A stretch of DNA of 64,000 nucleotides from Azospirillum brasilense (lineage in GTDB: Bacteria > Pseudomonadota > Alphaproteobacteria > Azospirillales > Azospirillaceae): positions 372,001 to 436,000 of the forward strand of contig NZ_CP032346.1 in assembly GCF_005222205.1 (NCBI RefSeq). The letters are read 5' to 3'. Numbering within the stretch: position 1 is the first letter of the stretch; the number at the start of each line of letters is the position of its first letter. The notes beneath the pieces are model-generated. The model was not told the DNA's origin and searched no databases. It saw only the letters and a list, made by a program, of their open reading frames with translations. Below, one piece after another: positions 8,008 to 16,855 of this stretch. The position numbers and the translations under genes are program-made.

Positions 8008-10731
8008 ATGATGGCAGACCGTCCACGCCATCCGCTGCCGTGCCGAATCCGCCAAAGGCCGCCCGTGTCAATGCCAGCCTCCAGGACGCCCGCTTCCGCA
8101 GGGGCACCCGGCCCCGTCGGCACGCTCGACGAGGCGGCGCTGTGCCACACGCTCGCCGATCATCATGGGGGGCCGGCGCGGATGGTCATCGGCATCGTCC
8201 TGCGTCCGCATCTCGACGGCCTTGTGCTGACCCCGACGGAGTTGATCCACAACAGCCGGCATCTGAAGGCGCTTCAGCTCAAGACCACGCTGATGGACTC
8301 CGCCCTGGGGCGGGTCGCGACGGTGCAGGCCCGCCTTCCCGGTCAGGAGGCCAAGGCCCGCCGCCGCGCGCTGGACAGCGCGGTTGCCGAAACCACGGCG
8401 AAGGCGCGCGCCGCCCAGACCGCCTTCGCCGGGCAGACGCGGGGGCGTGCTCTCATCGACTCGATCCTGCGCGCCGCGCCGGGAAAGTCGCCGACCGGCG
8501 ACGCCGGGTTCGACCTGCGGGCGGCGCTCTCCATGGAACTGGAGGAGTGCCGGACCTGGACGTCGAAGCTCGACGCGTTGATTCAGCTCTTCCCGGCGGA
8601 GCGGCAGGATGCGCTGTCCGTGGCTCTGGATGAGCTGATCGGTGATGTGCTGGCCTCGCCCGCCGCCACGCAGGAGCTGTTCGGGAACACACCGGCCGGC
8701 GGGGCGCCGCTGGTGACGCTGTGCAACCTTCTGTTCGGGCGTGTGCCGATGGACGCGTTCGGGCCGAACCGGCTGGGCGTCCTCAATGGCCTGTTCCGCC
8801 AGGGCCGCCTCCCCGCCGCCCGCGGCATGGTGCTGGACCGCATCCGGCGCCAGCTCCGCGCGCCGCAAGCGCTTGGACGCGGCACGGCGGAACAGGAGTC
8901 GGACCTGCTGCGCACGGTGATGGGGCATCTGCTGTCCCCGGCTGGGCTGACCGGTGGAGGAGCGATGGCCGACGCCCTGACGGTCCGCTACTCCCGCCGG
9001 TTGGAGCAGGGCGGGGCGAGCGCCTACCGGCGTTCCATCGTCGGGCTCAGCGAAACGCAGGCGGACCTGATCTGCCGGATCCATTATCTGACCGCGGTTT
9101 CCGCGGTGCCCGCCGCGGAGCGGCACAGGGGCGAGATCGTGGACGCTCTGGACGCCGCGCTCAAGAACGAGCTGCTGGTGGAGAACATGGTGCTCCAGAC
9201 TCCCGACACGGCGCTGGTCCGGCAGGCCCTGGCCGGCGCCGTGGAGGCCATTCGGGGGGCTGCCCTGCCGGACCAGGACCGGGAGCGGATCGCCGCCCGC
9301 GCGGCCTCGGTGGTCGACGAGTTCGTCCGCCGGGGCCGGCTCGTCCAGCGGCTGCGCCAGATCGAACCGCTGCCGCGCCGCCGCATCATCCGACTGGCGG
9401 AACTGGCCTGCTGCGGTCTGGTCGGTGATGACGGGGCGCTTTCGGTCCTGCGCCAGCACATCCTGGAAACGGTCCGCCAGCCGCAATTCCAGGCCGAGCT
9501 GGCCGCGGCCCAGGGCGACGACATCGCCCAGGCGGAGGTCCGGCGCCTCTATGAATTGCTGGACCGGCTGAGCCAGATGCCGCTGCCTTCGGCCAAGCCG
9601 TCGCCGGCTCCTCAGTCGCTTGCCGTCCAGTCGGGACCAGGCTCCGCCTTCGAGCCCTGTGGGGCAACGGCGCTGCCGACCGTCGTCGCGCCGCTGGTCC
9701 GCGGCCTCGCTCCTCCGGCCGGTGCCGCCGCGCTGACGGTGGAGTTGCCGGTGACCGCGGCCGCGTCGGGCCTGTGCCCGGCCTGCTTCGGGCCAAAGGC
9801 TCCGCGCGAGACCTGCCGGGATTGCGGATATCCGGTCCGCGGCCAGAACCGGGCCGGCATCCATCTGCTCCCAGGCACGCGGCTGCTGGGGCGCTATCTC
9901 GTCGGCCGGGTCCTGGGGCAGGGGGGATTCGGAGCCACCTATCTCGGCTGGGACGAGCGGCTTCAGATCAAGGTGGCGGTGAAGGAGTTCTATCCGGCCA
10001 ATCTGGTGTCCCGCGCCGCAGGATCGCCGGGAGTCGTTCCCTTCTCCGACGAGCACGCGCGGGGCTTTGCCGCCGGGCTGGCGAAGTTCCTGGAGGAGGC
10101 GCGGATGCTCGCCCGCCTGCGCGAGGTGAAGGAGATCGTCAGCGTTCAGGATTTCTTCGAGGAGAACGAGACCGCCTATCTCGTCATGGAGTTGCTCGAC
10201 GGACGGACCCTGAAGCGGCATGTCGCCGATAGCGGCGGCCGGCTCGTGGCGCGGCAGACGCTGACCCTGCTGTCGCCGATCATCAAGGCGCTGCACGCCG
10301 TGCACGAACAGGGACTGATCCACCGCGACATCAGCCCGGACAACATTTTCCTTACCAGCTCCGGCGAGCGCAAGCTGCTGGATTTCGGCGCGGCGCGCCA
10401 CGCCGCGGGCAAGAGCGCCGACCTGACGGTGATCCTGAAGCCGGGCTACGCGCCGCCGGAACAGTACGCGCCGGATGGGAAGCAGGGGCCTTGGACGGAC
10501 GTCTACGCGCTGTGCGCCACCGTCTACTACGCGCTGACCGGAAAGACCCCGCCCGACGCCACCAGCCGCTTCATGAACGATCGGGTGCCCCGTCTGGCCG
10601 AGGGTGGCGCCACGGTGCCGCCGGGGTTCGAGAAGGTGCTGCTGAGTGGCCTGTCCATGCGCTGGCAGGATCGGCCCCGCAGCATGCGGGATCTCCTGGT
10701 GGCGCTGACCGCGGCGATGAACGGGCCGTGA
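8008..10731 (+). CDS. Serine/threonine protein kinase with long helical N-terminal region and zinc ribbon, ~907 aa
   Basis: The C-terminal ~280 residues are an intact Hanks-type kinase: glycine loop GQGGFGATY (about residue 636), VAVKE lysine (about 658), catalytic loop HRDISPDN (Asp about 774), DFG (about 792), and APPEQYAPDGKQGPWTDVYAL. Just before it, CPACFGPKAPRETCRDCGYP (about residue 590) is a four-cysteine zinc ribbon. The first ~560 residues are mostly predicted helix and match no family I know. No membrane segment is visible, so the kinase looks cytosolic. Starts at 8008, 8011 or 8071 are all possible; none has a strong ribosome site. No phosphatase or FHA gene is adjacent, so the substrate is unknown. 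Kinase assignment is firm. Confidence 0.93.
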   Translation: MMADRPRHPLPCRIRQRPPVSMPASRTPASAGAPGPVGTLDEAALCHTLADHHGGPARMVIGIVLRPHLDGLVLTPTELIHNSRHLKALQLKTTLMDSALGRVATVQARLPGQEAKARRRALDSAVAETTAKARAAQTAFAGQTRGRALIDSILRAAPGKSPTGDAGFDLRAALSMELEECRTWTSKLDALIQLFPAERQDALSVALDELIGDVLASPAATQELFGNTPAGGAPLVTLCNLLFGRVPMDAFGPNRLGVLNGLFRQGRLPAARGMVLDRIRRQLRAPQALGRGTAEQESDLLRTVMGHLLSPAGLTGGGAMADALTVRYSRRLEQGGASAYRRSIVGLSETQADLICRIHYLTAVSAVPAAERHRGEIVDALDAALKNELLVENMVLQTPDTALVRQALAGAVEAIRGAALPDQDRERIAARAASVVDEFVRRGRLVQRLRQIEPLPRRRIIRLAELACCGLVGDDGALSVLRQHILETVRQPQFQAELAAAQGDDIAQAEVRRLYELLDRLSQMPLPSAKPSPAPQSLAVQSGPGSAFEPCGATALPTVVAPLVRGLAPPAGAAALTVELPVTAAASGLCPACFGPKAPRETCRDCGYPVRGQNRAGIHLLPGTRLLGRYLVGRVLGQGGFGATYLGWDERLQIKVAVKEFYPANLVSRAAGSPGVVPFSDEHARGFAAGLAKFLEEARMLARLREVKEIVSVQDFFEENETAYLVMELLDGRTLKRHVADSGGRLVARQTLTLLSPIIKALHAVHEQGLIHRDISPDNIFLTSSGERKLLDFGAARHAAGKSADLTVILKPGYAPPEQYAPDGKQGPWTDVYALCATVYYALTGKTPPDATSRFMNDRVPRLAEGGATVPPGFEKVLLSGLSMRWQDRPRSMRDLLVALTAAMNGP

Positions 10732-10757
10732 CGGCCCCAACCGGTTTGGCAGGAAAC

Positions 10758-10783
10758 GGGGCGGCGCGCGGTTTCACCGCCCC
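10758..10783. terminator. Hairpin between convergent kinase and cyclophilin genes
   Basis: GGGGCGG (10758-10764) pairs with CCGCCCC (10777-10783) in the 100-base gap between two convergent stop codons. There is no T-run on either side, so this is at best a weak or Rho-assisted bidirectional terminator. Confidence 0.35.
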
Positions 10784-10831
10784 AATCGCCTGAACGGGAC
10801 CGCCGCGGTCGGCGATCCCGAACCGCCGCCG

Positions 10832-11383
10832 TTACTTGGCGTCGGCGGCAACCTGCATCTTGACGATCTTGTCCGGGTCGCTGACCTGCCCGTTGCGGGA
10901 CTGGCTGCCCTTCTTGATCTTGTCGACGAATTCCATGCCTTCGACGACCTTGCCCCAGACGGTGTACTGCTTGTCCAGGAACGGGGCCGGGGCGAAGCAG
11001 ATGAAGAACTGGCTGTCGGCGCTGTCCGGGTCCGGCGTGCGGGCCATAGACAGCGTGCCGCGGACATGCGGCTCGCCGCTGAACTCGGCCTTCAGCTTCT
11101 TGCCGGAGCCGCCGGTGCCGGTGCCGGTCGGGTCGCCGGTCTGGGCCATGAAGCCGTCGATCACACGGTGGAAGACGACGCCGTTGTAGAAGCCCTGGCG
11201 GGTCAGTTCCTTGATGCGGGCGACATGGGTCGGTGCCAGGTCGGGCCGCAGTTCGATGACCACGCGGCCGTCCTTGAGGTCGAGATAGAGGGTGTTTTCC
11301 GGATCCAAGGCCTTGGCCTCCCCCTGAGCGAAGATGAAAGTGGCGAACAGTGCCGCCATGAGAATGCGCGTCCACCGCAACAT
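10832..11383 (-). CDS. Exported cyclophilin-type peptidyl-prolyl isomerase
   Basis: A 183-residue protein with an N-terminal signal peptide (MLRWTRILMAALFATFIFAQGEA cleaved near KA) and a complete cyclophilin domain: GFYNGVVFHRVIDGFMAQTGD, GTLSMARTPDPDSADSQFFI and YTVWGKVVEGMEFVDKI. FHRVI, FMAQ and the SQFFI strand build the active site in the family. It catalyses cis-trans isomerisation of prolyl bonds, here most likely in the periplasm. The ATG at 11383 has GGAGTG upstream. The gene is divergent from the ydbH-like gene and convergent with the kinase gene. A plausible client group is outer-membrane proteins, but that is inference. Confidence 0.95.
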   Translation of the reverse strand: MLRWTRILMAALFATFIFAQGEAKALDPENTLYLDLKDGRVVIELRPDLAPTHVARIKELTRQGFYNGVVFHRVIDGFMAQTGDPTGTGTGGSGKKLKAEFSGEPHVRGTLSMARTPDPDSADSQFFICFAPAPFLDKQYTVWGKVVEGMEFVDKIKKGSQSRNGQVSDPDKIVKMQVAADAK

Positions 11384-11620
11384 GCGAAACACTCCGATGT
11401 GCCGATTCCGCGGACGCGACCATAGGGGAAACCGACGCGGATGCAAAGACGCCCTGCGGGGCTGCCTTCATCGGCGGATGTCCGACCCTTGGCGCACCGC
11501 CGGCCAACCGTTGTCGCAGCTCTGCACGGTCGCGCCGCGCCCGCGATGGACGATAGACTGCCCTTCGGGTGTTCATACCCGAAAGAGACCGATGGCCAAT
11601 TCGACGGCGAGGGGCAGGGC

Positions 11621-13063
11621 GTGCGGCAGCAAAGCTTGCGGTGGTTGAGGCGATGTCTGGTGCTGGTCAAGCTGGCGCTGATCGGCGGGGCGGCCGCCCT
11701 GTTCGTCGAGCACCGGACCGATCTGGCCGGCACCGCCGCCACCCAGGCGCTGCGCCGCGCCGGATTTCCGGACGCCGTCGTGACGGTGACCGATCTGTCG
11801 GTGGAGCGGACCCGCGCCCTGGTCCGGCTGGACCGTCAGGGGACGGTCGGGGGAACCCTCATCGTCCGTCACCCTCTGGACGCGCTTCGGGAGGGGCGAA
11901 TCGAGCGCCTCGACCTTGCCGATGTCCGCCTGAGGCTGGACGTGGCCAAGGACGGCAGCCTGCGCATCGCCGGCTACCCGGTGACCGGTTCGGCAGGGAC
12001 GGCGGGCAGCGGCGACGCGGCGGGCCAGGACACCGTCGCGATTCCCATCGACACCCTCCAGCTCGGCGACGCCGCGGTGACCCTGGCGACACCGCGGGGC
12101 ACCGCCAACGGGACGCTGCGCCTGACCATGACCCGCGACGGCGCGCTGCACCGCGGGCAGGCGACCCTGACCGCCCCGGCCACGGGTCTGTCGGTCCTGA
12201 CCCATTGGACGGGCGCCGGCACGATCGCCGAGACGGTGGGCACCCTGACCGCCAAGGCGCGCCTCACCTGGGACGGGGCGGCGCTGAAGGCCCAGGGCGA
12301 CCTTCTGCTCGCCGACCTCGCCGGGCAATTCGGACCGGTGTCGGCCAGCGGCATCAACGGGGTTCTGTCGCTGCCCAGCCTGTTCCCGCCGGTGATCGCG
12401 CCCGGCCAGACGCTGGCGGTGAAGCTGCTCGACGTCGGGTTGCCGCTGACCGACGGGACCCTCCGCTTCGGTTACGGGACGAAGGGCCGGCTGAGCGTGG
12501 AGCGCGCCGAATGGCATTGGGCCGGCGGGGTGCTGCGGGCCGACCCCTTCGCCATCGACCCGGTGGCGCCGCGGGGGACGGTCACTTTGCGGGCGGAACG
12601 CGTTCATCTCGGCCCGATGCTGGCGATGGTCGCGGTGGACGGGCTGGAGGCGAGCGGAACGGTCAGCGGGCGCCTGCCGGTGCGCATCGGCGCCAATTCC
12701 GTCGATCTGGACGGCGGGCTGCTGGAGGCCGATGGTCCCGGCACACTGCGTTACGACCCCGAGAACCCGCCGGGCTTCCTGAAGGGGGAGGAGGGAAGCC
12801 CGACGGCGCTCCTGATGGGGGCGCTGACCGACTTCCGCTACGACACGCTGAGCGCCACCGTCGAAGGGCAGGCCGGCGGCGAGCTGGCGGTCGGAATCGC
12901 CATCCGCGGATCCAACCCGGCATTCTACGATGGCTATCCGGTCGCGCTTAACCTTAAGGTGAGCGGCGCGCTCGACCGGATCCTGCGGCAGAGCCTGGAC
13001 ACCTACCGCATACCCGAGACGGTGCGCGACCGCATGACGGAGTTCCAACGAAAGAATCCATGA
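11621..13063 (+). CDS. ydbH: YdbH-like AsmA-superfamily intermembrane protein
   Basis: About 480 residues with one N-terminal membrane anchor (WLRRCLVLVKLALIGGAAAL) followed by a beta-rich periplasmic region. The C-terminus carries the YdbH signature GSNPAFYDGYPVALNLKVSG. The identification rests mainly on context: the next two genes are ynbE-like and ydbL-like, matching the enterobacterial ydbH-ynbE-ydbL order, and each overlaps the preceding gene by four bases. In E. coli, YdbH is one of the AsmA-like proteins thought to bridge the inner and outer membranes for phospholipid transport, with lipoprotein YnbE as outer-membrane partner. I chose GTG 11621, which has GAGGGGC before it; ATG 11546 is in frame and would add 25 residues. 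Confidence 0.82.
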   Translation: MRQQSLRWLRRCLVLVKLALIGGAAALFVEHRTDLAGTAATQALRRAGFPDAVVTVTDLSVERTRALVRLDRQGTVGGTLIVRHPLDALREGRIERLDLADVRLRLDVAKDGSLRIAGYPVTGSAGTAGSGDAAGQDTVAIPIDTLQLGDAAVTLATPRGTANGTLRLTMTRDGALHRGQATLTAPATGLSVLTHWTGAGTIAETVGTLTAKARLTWDGAALKAQGDLLLADLAGQFGPVSASGINGVLSLPSLFPPVIAPGQTLAVKLLDVGLPLTDGTLRFGYGTKGRLSVERAEWHWAGGVLRADPFAIDPVAPRGTVTLRAERVHLGPMLAMVAVDGLEASGTVSGRLPVRIGANSVDLDGGLLEADGPGTLRYDPENPPGFLKGEEGSPTALLMGALTDFRYDTLSATVEGQAGGELAVGIAIRGSNPAFYDGYPVALNLKVSGALDRILRQSLDTYRIPETVRDRMTEFQRKNP

Positions 13064-13326
13064 GACACACGGTTCGAAGCCGGCGCGTCCTGACCGCCGC
13101 ACTGATCGCCGGGTTGGGGGCCGGAATGGGCGCCTGCACCCCGACCGTCAAGGTCGAGGCGCCCGACAAGCCCATCGAGATCAACCTGAACATCCGGATC
13201 GAGCAGGAAGTCCGGGTGAAGGTCGAACGCGACCTGGAAAAGGCCATCGCGGACGATCCGGCCCTGTTCGGCCTGCCGCCGGCCCAGGACGGCTCGGGCG
13301 GTGCGAAGGGAGGGAAAAAGCCATGA
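13060..13326 (+). CDS. ynbE: YnbE-like small outer-membrane lipoprotein
   Basis: An 88-residue protein with a signal peptide and a lipoprotein-type cysteine (GLGAGMGACTPTVKVEAP), followed by the YnbE core PDKPIEINLNIRIEQEVRVKVERDLEKAI. In E. coli YnbE is a lipoprotein that works with YdbH, supplying beta-strands that complete the bridge at the outer membrane. The start overlaps the ydbH-like stop in ATGA form and the end overlaps the next gene in the same way, so all three are translationally coupled. The tail after residue ~70 (PAQDGSGGAKGGKKP) is low-complexity. Confidence 0.88.
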   Translation: MRHTVRSRRVLTAALIAGLGAGMGACTPTVKVEAPDKPIEINLNIRIEQEVRVKVERDLEKAIADDPALFGLPPAQDGSGGAKGGKKP

Positions 13327-13658
13327 AGCGCATGCTTGCCGCCGCCGGGCTGGTCCTGGCGCTTGCCCTGTCGGGTCCCGCCCCGGCGCCGGCCCAGGAT
13401 GCCCTGGGCGCCGCCAAGGCCGCCGGGCAGATCGGCGAACGTCCGGATGGGCTGGTCGGGGCGGTCCCGGGCGCGCCGGCCGCCGCGGCCCAACTCGCCG
13501 AGCAGGTCAACGCCCAGCGCATCGCCCGCTACCGCGAGATCGCCGGAAGCAACGGCACCTCGGTGGATCAGGTCCAGGCCCTGGCCGGAAAGCAGCTGAT
13601 CGAGCGGACCCCCGCCGGCCAGTATGTGCTGTCGGGCGGGCGCTGGGTCCGCAAGTAA
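13323..13658 (+). CDS. ydbL: YdbL-like (DUF1318) periplasmic protein
   Basis: A 111-residue secreted protein. The signal peptide (MKRMLAAAGLVLALALSGPAPAPAQ) is followed by the DUF1318 pattern: AKAAGQIGERPDGLVG, VNAQRIARYREIAGSNGTSVDQVQALAGKQLIERTPAGQYVL. The family partner in the ydbH-ynbE-ydbL operon is thought to modulate the YdbH/YnbE complex. It overlaps the lipoprotein gene by four bases (ATGA). The gene is complete and of normal family length. Confidence 0.88.
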   Translation: MKRMLAAAGLVLALALSGPAPAPAQDALGAAKAAGQIGERPDGLVGAVPGAPAAAAQLAEQVNAQRIARYREIAGSNGTSVDQVQALAGKQLIERTPAGQYVLSGGRWVRK

Positions 13659-13671
13659 GCCGCCAAGGGGC

Positions 13672-15684
13672 ATGATCGCCGACCTCCGCACGCGGATCGG
13701 GGAGTGCCGCAAGGCGCTGGCCGCCGCGCCGGGCGAGTCCGGAGCGCTAGCCGGGCTGTTCGACGCGCTCGACGCGCTGGGCGAGCCCGGAACCCCGGAG
13801 GAGGCGGTGGCCCGCTCCGCCTTCGGCGAGGCGTTGCGGCGGCAGGGTCGGGCGGCCGAGGCCGAGGCGCACCATCGCGCCGCCCTGTCCTGGCTGCCGG
13901 ATTTCGGCGGCAACCATTTCAATCTGGGCCTGACTCTCCAGGCGCTGGGCCGCACCGCGGAGGCGGCCGACGCCTATGGCGAGGCCGCGCGGCTGATGCC
14001 GCGCTTCGCCCCGGCCCCCTGCAACCAGGGCGTCCTGCTCCGCGCGCTCGGCCGCTGCGCGGCGGCGGAGACGGCGTTGCGCCGGGCCGTGGCGCTCGAT
14101 CCCACGCTGGTTCCCGGCTGGCTCAACCTCGGCGCGGTGGTCCAGGAACGGGGGCAGGCGGAGGCCGCCGCCACCTGTTATCGCAACGCCCTGGCCCTGC
14201 GTCCCGATCTGGCCGAGGCCCAGGCGAATCTCGGGCTGGTGGTGAAGGAGGCCGGACGCCTCGCGGACAGCCTGCCGGCCTTCGAGCGCGCCCTGGCGGT
14301 CGGCCTGACCGACGCGGGCGGCGTGCTCGCCCAGCTGGTTCAGCAAATGCGGCATCTCTGCCGCTGGACCGGACTGGCGGAGCGGTCCGCGCAACTGGCG
14401 GCCCTGGTGCGCGGCGGCGCGACGCGGCAGGCCCATCCCTGGATCTTCCTCGGCGAGGGGGCCGGACCGGCGGCGGAACTGGCCTGCGCCGGCCGCTACG
14501 CGGACTGGCGGACCCGCGGCATCGCCGCCATGCCGGCCCGCCGCGACACCGGACCGCGCGCCCGGCTGCGCGTCGGCTACCTGTCCGCCGACTTTCACGA
14601 GCACGCCACCGCCGCCCTCATCGCCGAACTGATCGAGCGCCACGACCGGGAGCGGGTGGAGCCCGTCGGTTACAGCTATGGGCCGGACGACGGCGGCCGG
14701 ATGCGGCGCCGGCTGGCCGCCGGTTTCGACCGCCTCGTGGATCTGACCGGCTGCTCCCATGCCGATGCGGCGGCGCGCATCCGTGCGGACGGAGTCGACA
14801 TCCTGGTGGACCTCAAGGGCTACACCCAGCACGCCCGGCCGGAGATCACCGCCCACCGGCCCGCCCCCGTGCAGGTGCAATGGCTGGGCTATCCGGGGAC
14901 GATGGGCGCCGGTTTCATCGACTACGTGATCGGCGACCCTCTGGTGACGCCGCTCGACCAACAGCCCTTCTACACGGAGCGGATCGTTCAGCTTCCGGTC
15001 TGCTACCAGCCAAACGACCGCAACCGGCCGATCGGCCCGACCCCATCCCGCGCCGCCTGCGGCCTGCCGGAGCGGGGCATGGTCTTCTGCTGTTTCAACG
15101 CCGCCTACAAAATCACGCCGGCCGTGTTCGAGCTGTGGTGCCGTCTGTTGACCGCGGTCCCGGACAGCGTGCTGTGGCTGCTCGACAGCCACCCGGAGGC
15201 GAGCGGGAACCTGCGGCGGGAGGCGGTGCGCCGCGGCGTGGCGGCGGACCGGCTGGTCTTCGCCCCCCGGCGCCCACCGGCGGAGCATCTGGCGCGCCAC
15301 CGCCTGGCCGACCTGTTCCTCGACACCACGCCGGTCGGCGCCCACACCACGGCCAGCGACGCGCTGTGGGCGGGCCTGCCGGTGCTGACGGTGCCGGGGG
15401 AAGGGTTCGCGTCCCGCGTCGGGGCAAGCCTGCTGCGCGCCGCCGGCCTGCCGGAGTTGGCCGTCCGCTCGCTTGCCGATTATGAAGCCATGGCCTTGCG
15501 GTTGGCCCGCGATCCGGACGGCCTCGCCCGGTTGAAAGCGCGGCTGTCGGCGGAACGGGACCGCGCGCCGCTGTTCGACACCGATCGTTTCGCCCGCGCC
15601 CTGGAGCGCGCCTACGCGACGATGTGGGACATCCATGCGACGGGAAAGCCGCCTCGCCCCTTTACCGTCGCTGACGAGGATTAA
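13672..15684 (+). CDS. TPR / SPINDLY-type O-linked N-acetylglucosamine transferase (GT41)
   Basis: 670 residues. Residues ~30-210 contain TPR repeats (for example FNLGLTLQALGRTAEAADAY, GWLNLGAVVQERGQAEAA). Residues ~300-665 form a GT41 catalytic region: LRVGYLSADFHEHATAALI with the family His, DILVDLKGYTQHARPE, VQWLGYPGTMGAGFIDYVIGD, FCCFNAAYKITPAVFELW, and the nucleotide-sugar loop AHTTASDALWAGLPVLTVPG. Family members transfer GlcNAc or related sugars to Ser/Thr of proteins. In alphaproteobacteria such genes are often linked to flagellin or surface-protein glycosylation, but no flagellar gene is near here, so the acceptor is unknown. AAGGGG precedes ATG 13672. The stop codon TAA overlaps the first palindrome of the downstream repeat. 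Confidence 0.92.
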   Translation: MIADLRTRIGECRKALAAAPGESGALAGLFDALDALGEPGTPEEAVARSAFGEALRRQGRAAEAEAHHRAALSWLPDFGGNHFNLGLTLQALGRTAEAADAYGEAARLMPRFAPAPCNQGVLLRALGRCAAAETALRRAVALDPTLVPGWLNLGAVVQERGQAEAAATCYRNALALRPDLAEAQANLGLVVKEAGRLADSLPAFERALAVGLTDAGGVLAQLVQQMRHLCRWTGLAERSAQLAALVRGGATRQAHPWIFLGEGAGPAAELACAGRYADWRTRGIAAMPARRDTGPRARLRVGYLSADFHEHATAALIAELIERHDRERVEPVGYSYGPDDGGRMRRRLAAGFDRLVDLTGCSHADAAARIRADGVDILVDLKGYTQHARPEITAHRPAPVQVQWLGYPGTMGAGFIDYVIGDPLVTPLDQQPFYTERIVQLPVCYQPNDRNRPIGPTPSRAACGLPERGMVFCCFNAAYKITPAVFELWCRLLTAVPDSVLWLLDSHPEASGNLRREAVRRGVAADRLVFAPRRPPAEHLARHRLADLFLDTTPVGAHTTASDALWAGLPVLTVPGEGFASRVGASLLRAAGLPELAVRSLADYEAMALRLARDPDGLARLKARLSAERDRAPLFDTDRFARALERAYATMWDIHATGKPPRPFTVADED

Positions 15685-15794
15685 AGCGGATTGCAATCCG
15701 CTTTGCACCGCGACGGCGGTCCCGGCCGCACGTGCGGCCGAAGCCCGCCGGCGAGTGAGGCGATGTGAATCTAAAGCGAACGGACGTTCGCTTT
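15683..15794. repeat. Multi-palindrome intergenic element between convergent genes
   Basis: Three palindromes lie in 112 bases. The first (15683-15704) is a perfect 22-base palindrome made of AAAGCGGATTG and its complement. The second is CGGCCGCACGTGCGGCCG (15723-15740), perfect. The third has arms AAAGCGAACG and CGTTCGCTTT around GA, ending at 15794. The element begins at the O-GlcNAc transferase stop codon and ended, before the IS insertion, at the stop codon of the convergent gene (16855-16857). This layout suggests a dispersed repeat acting as a bidirectional terminator; copy number cannot be judged from one window. Confidence 0.65.
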
Positions 15795-15819
15795 AAAGCG
15801 GATTGTCGCTGAGTATAGA
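15793..15819. repeat. Left terminal inverted repeat of the IS630 element
   Basis: TTAAAGCGGATTGTCGCTGA and the following GTATAGA match the complement of the right end (16832-16858) at about 22 of 27 positions. The TA at 15794-15795 is the likely target-site duplication. The first 12 bases are identical to the start of the neighbouring palindromic element. Confidence 0.75.
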
Positions 15820-16855
15820 CGGAATTTTGGCTGGCCTGAGCGGTTGGAGGAAGACACCGCTGAAGGACCGCGCGCCATGGGCCAGCCATATTCCGCCGAT
15901 CTGCGCGAACGGGTTCTGCTGGCTTATGAGCGCCACGAGGGCGGCCCCGAGTTGCTGGCGCGGCGCTTCCAGATCAGCCGAGCCTGCGCGTACAACTGGG
16001 TGCGGGCCGCGCGCCTTGAGGGGCGGCGGGTCGCCAAGCCCCATGCCGGCGGCGTACCAGCCAAACTGGACGCGGAGGGCGTGAGCGTGCTGCGGGCCTT
16101 GGTGCGGGAGGATAATGACGCGACACTGGCACAGTACCGCGACCGGTTGGCCGCACGCACCGGCATCGCGCTGAGCCCGGCGGTGGTGTGCCGCACCTTG
16201 AAGCGGCTGGGGTTGGCGCGCAAAAAAAGACGCTGAGGGCCAGCGAGCAAGAGCGCATGGATATCGCCGCGGAACGCGCGGCCTACCGGGACGATGCGGT
16301 GGTCCACGAACCGGCGCGTTTGGTTTTCCTCGATGAAACCGGCATCAACACCCAGATGACGCCCACCCAGGCCCGGGCGCCGCGCGGCCAGCGGGCGCTC
16401 GGGTCCGTGCCCTGTGGGTCGTGGCACCGCGTCACGGTGCTCGGGGCGTTGAGCGCCGAAGGCATGCTGGCCGCCATGAGCATCGAGGCGTCTACCTCCT
16501 CGGCCGTGTTTCTCGCCTTTGTCGAGCAGGTGCTCTTGCCCGTGCTCCGGCGCGACAAACCCGGCGCCGTGGTCGTGATGGACAACCTTTCCGCTCACAA
16601 GCGGGCCGATATCCTCGCCGCCTTTGAGACCGCAGGGATCCGTGTCCGCTTCCTCCCGCGCTACTCGCCCGACCTGTCGCCCATCGAGCCCGGCTGGGCC
16701 AAGCTCAAAGGAATCCTGCGCGCCAAGGAAGCCCGCACCGTCGAGGCCCTCAACGAGGAACTCGGCCCAGCCCTCAATGCGATCACCGCCACCGACGCCA
16801 AAGCGTGGTTCAAGCTATGCGGCTACCCGAATCTAAACTGAGCCGAAATCCGCTT
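15796..16855 (+). mobile_element. IS630-family insertion sequence, about 1060 bp
   Basis: The element carries a transposase in two overlapping frames between imperfect 27-base terminal inverted repeats (15793-15819 and 16832-16858), and is bounded by TA at 15794-15795 and 16856-16857, the target duplication expected of IS630/Tc1-type transposition. It is inserted next to the right arm of a palindromic intergenic repeat, at the TA inside the stop codon TAA of the convergent gene ending at 16855. The duplication restored that stop codon, so neither flanking gene is disrupted. Both transposase motifs and ends look intact, so it may still be mobile. Confidence 0.88.
15877..16841 (+). CDS. IS630-family transposase, made by -1 frameshifting
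   Basis: The first frame (15877-16236) encodes the helix-turn-helix part: MGQPYSADLRERVLLAYE, LLARRFQISRACAYNWV, ending LGLARKKRR. At 16222-16228 lies AAAAAAA; slipping back one base continues as ARKKTLRASEQERMDIAAER in the second frame, which ends at 16841. The second part carries the DDE triad: Asp in LVFLDETGINTQM, Asp in AVVVMDNLSAHK, Glu in YSPDLSPIEPGWAKLKG. Fused length is about 321 residues, normal for the family. Two-frame organisation with an A-run is common in IS630 members, so I read it as programmed frameshifting rather than decay. Confidence 0.9.

Noticed and set aside
15877..16841. IS630 transposase as a decayed pseudogene
   Set aside because: The two frames join by a single -1 slip at A7, all DDE residues are present and both ends are intact, which fits programmed frameshifting.
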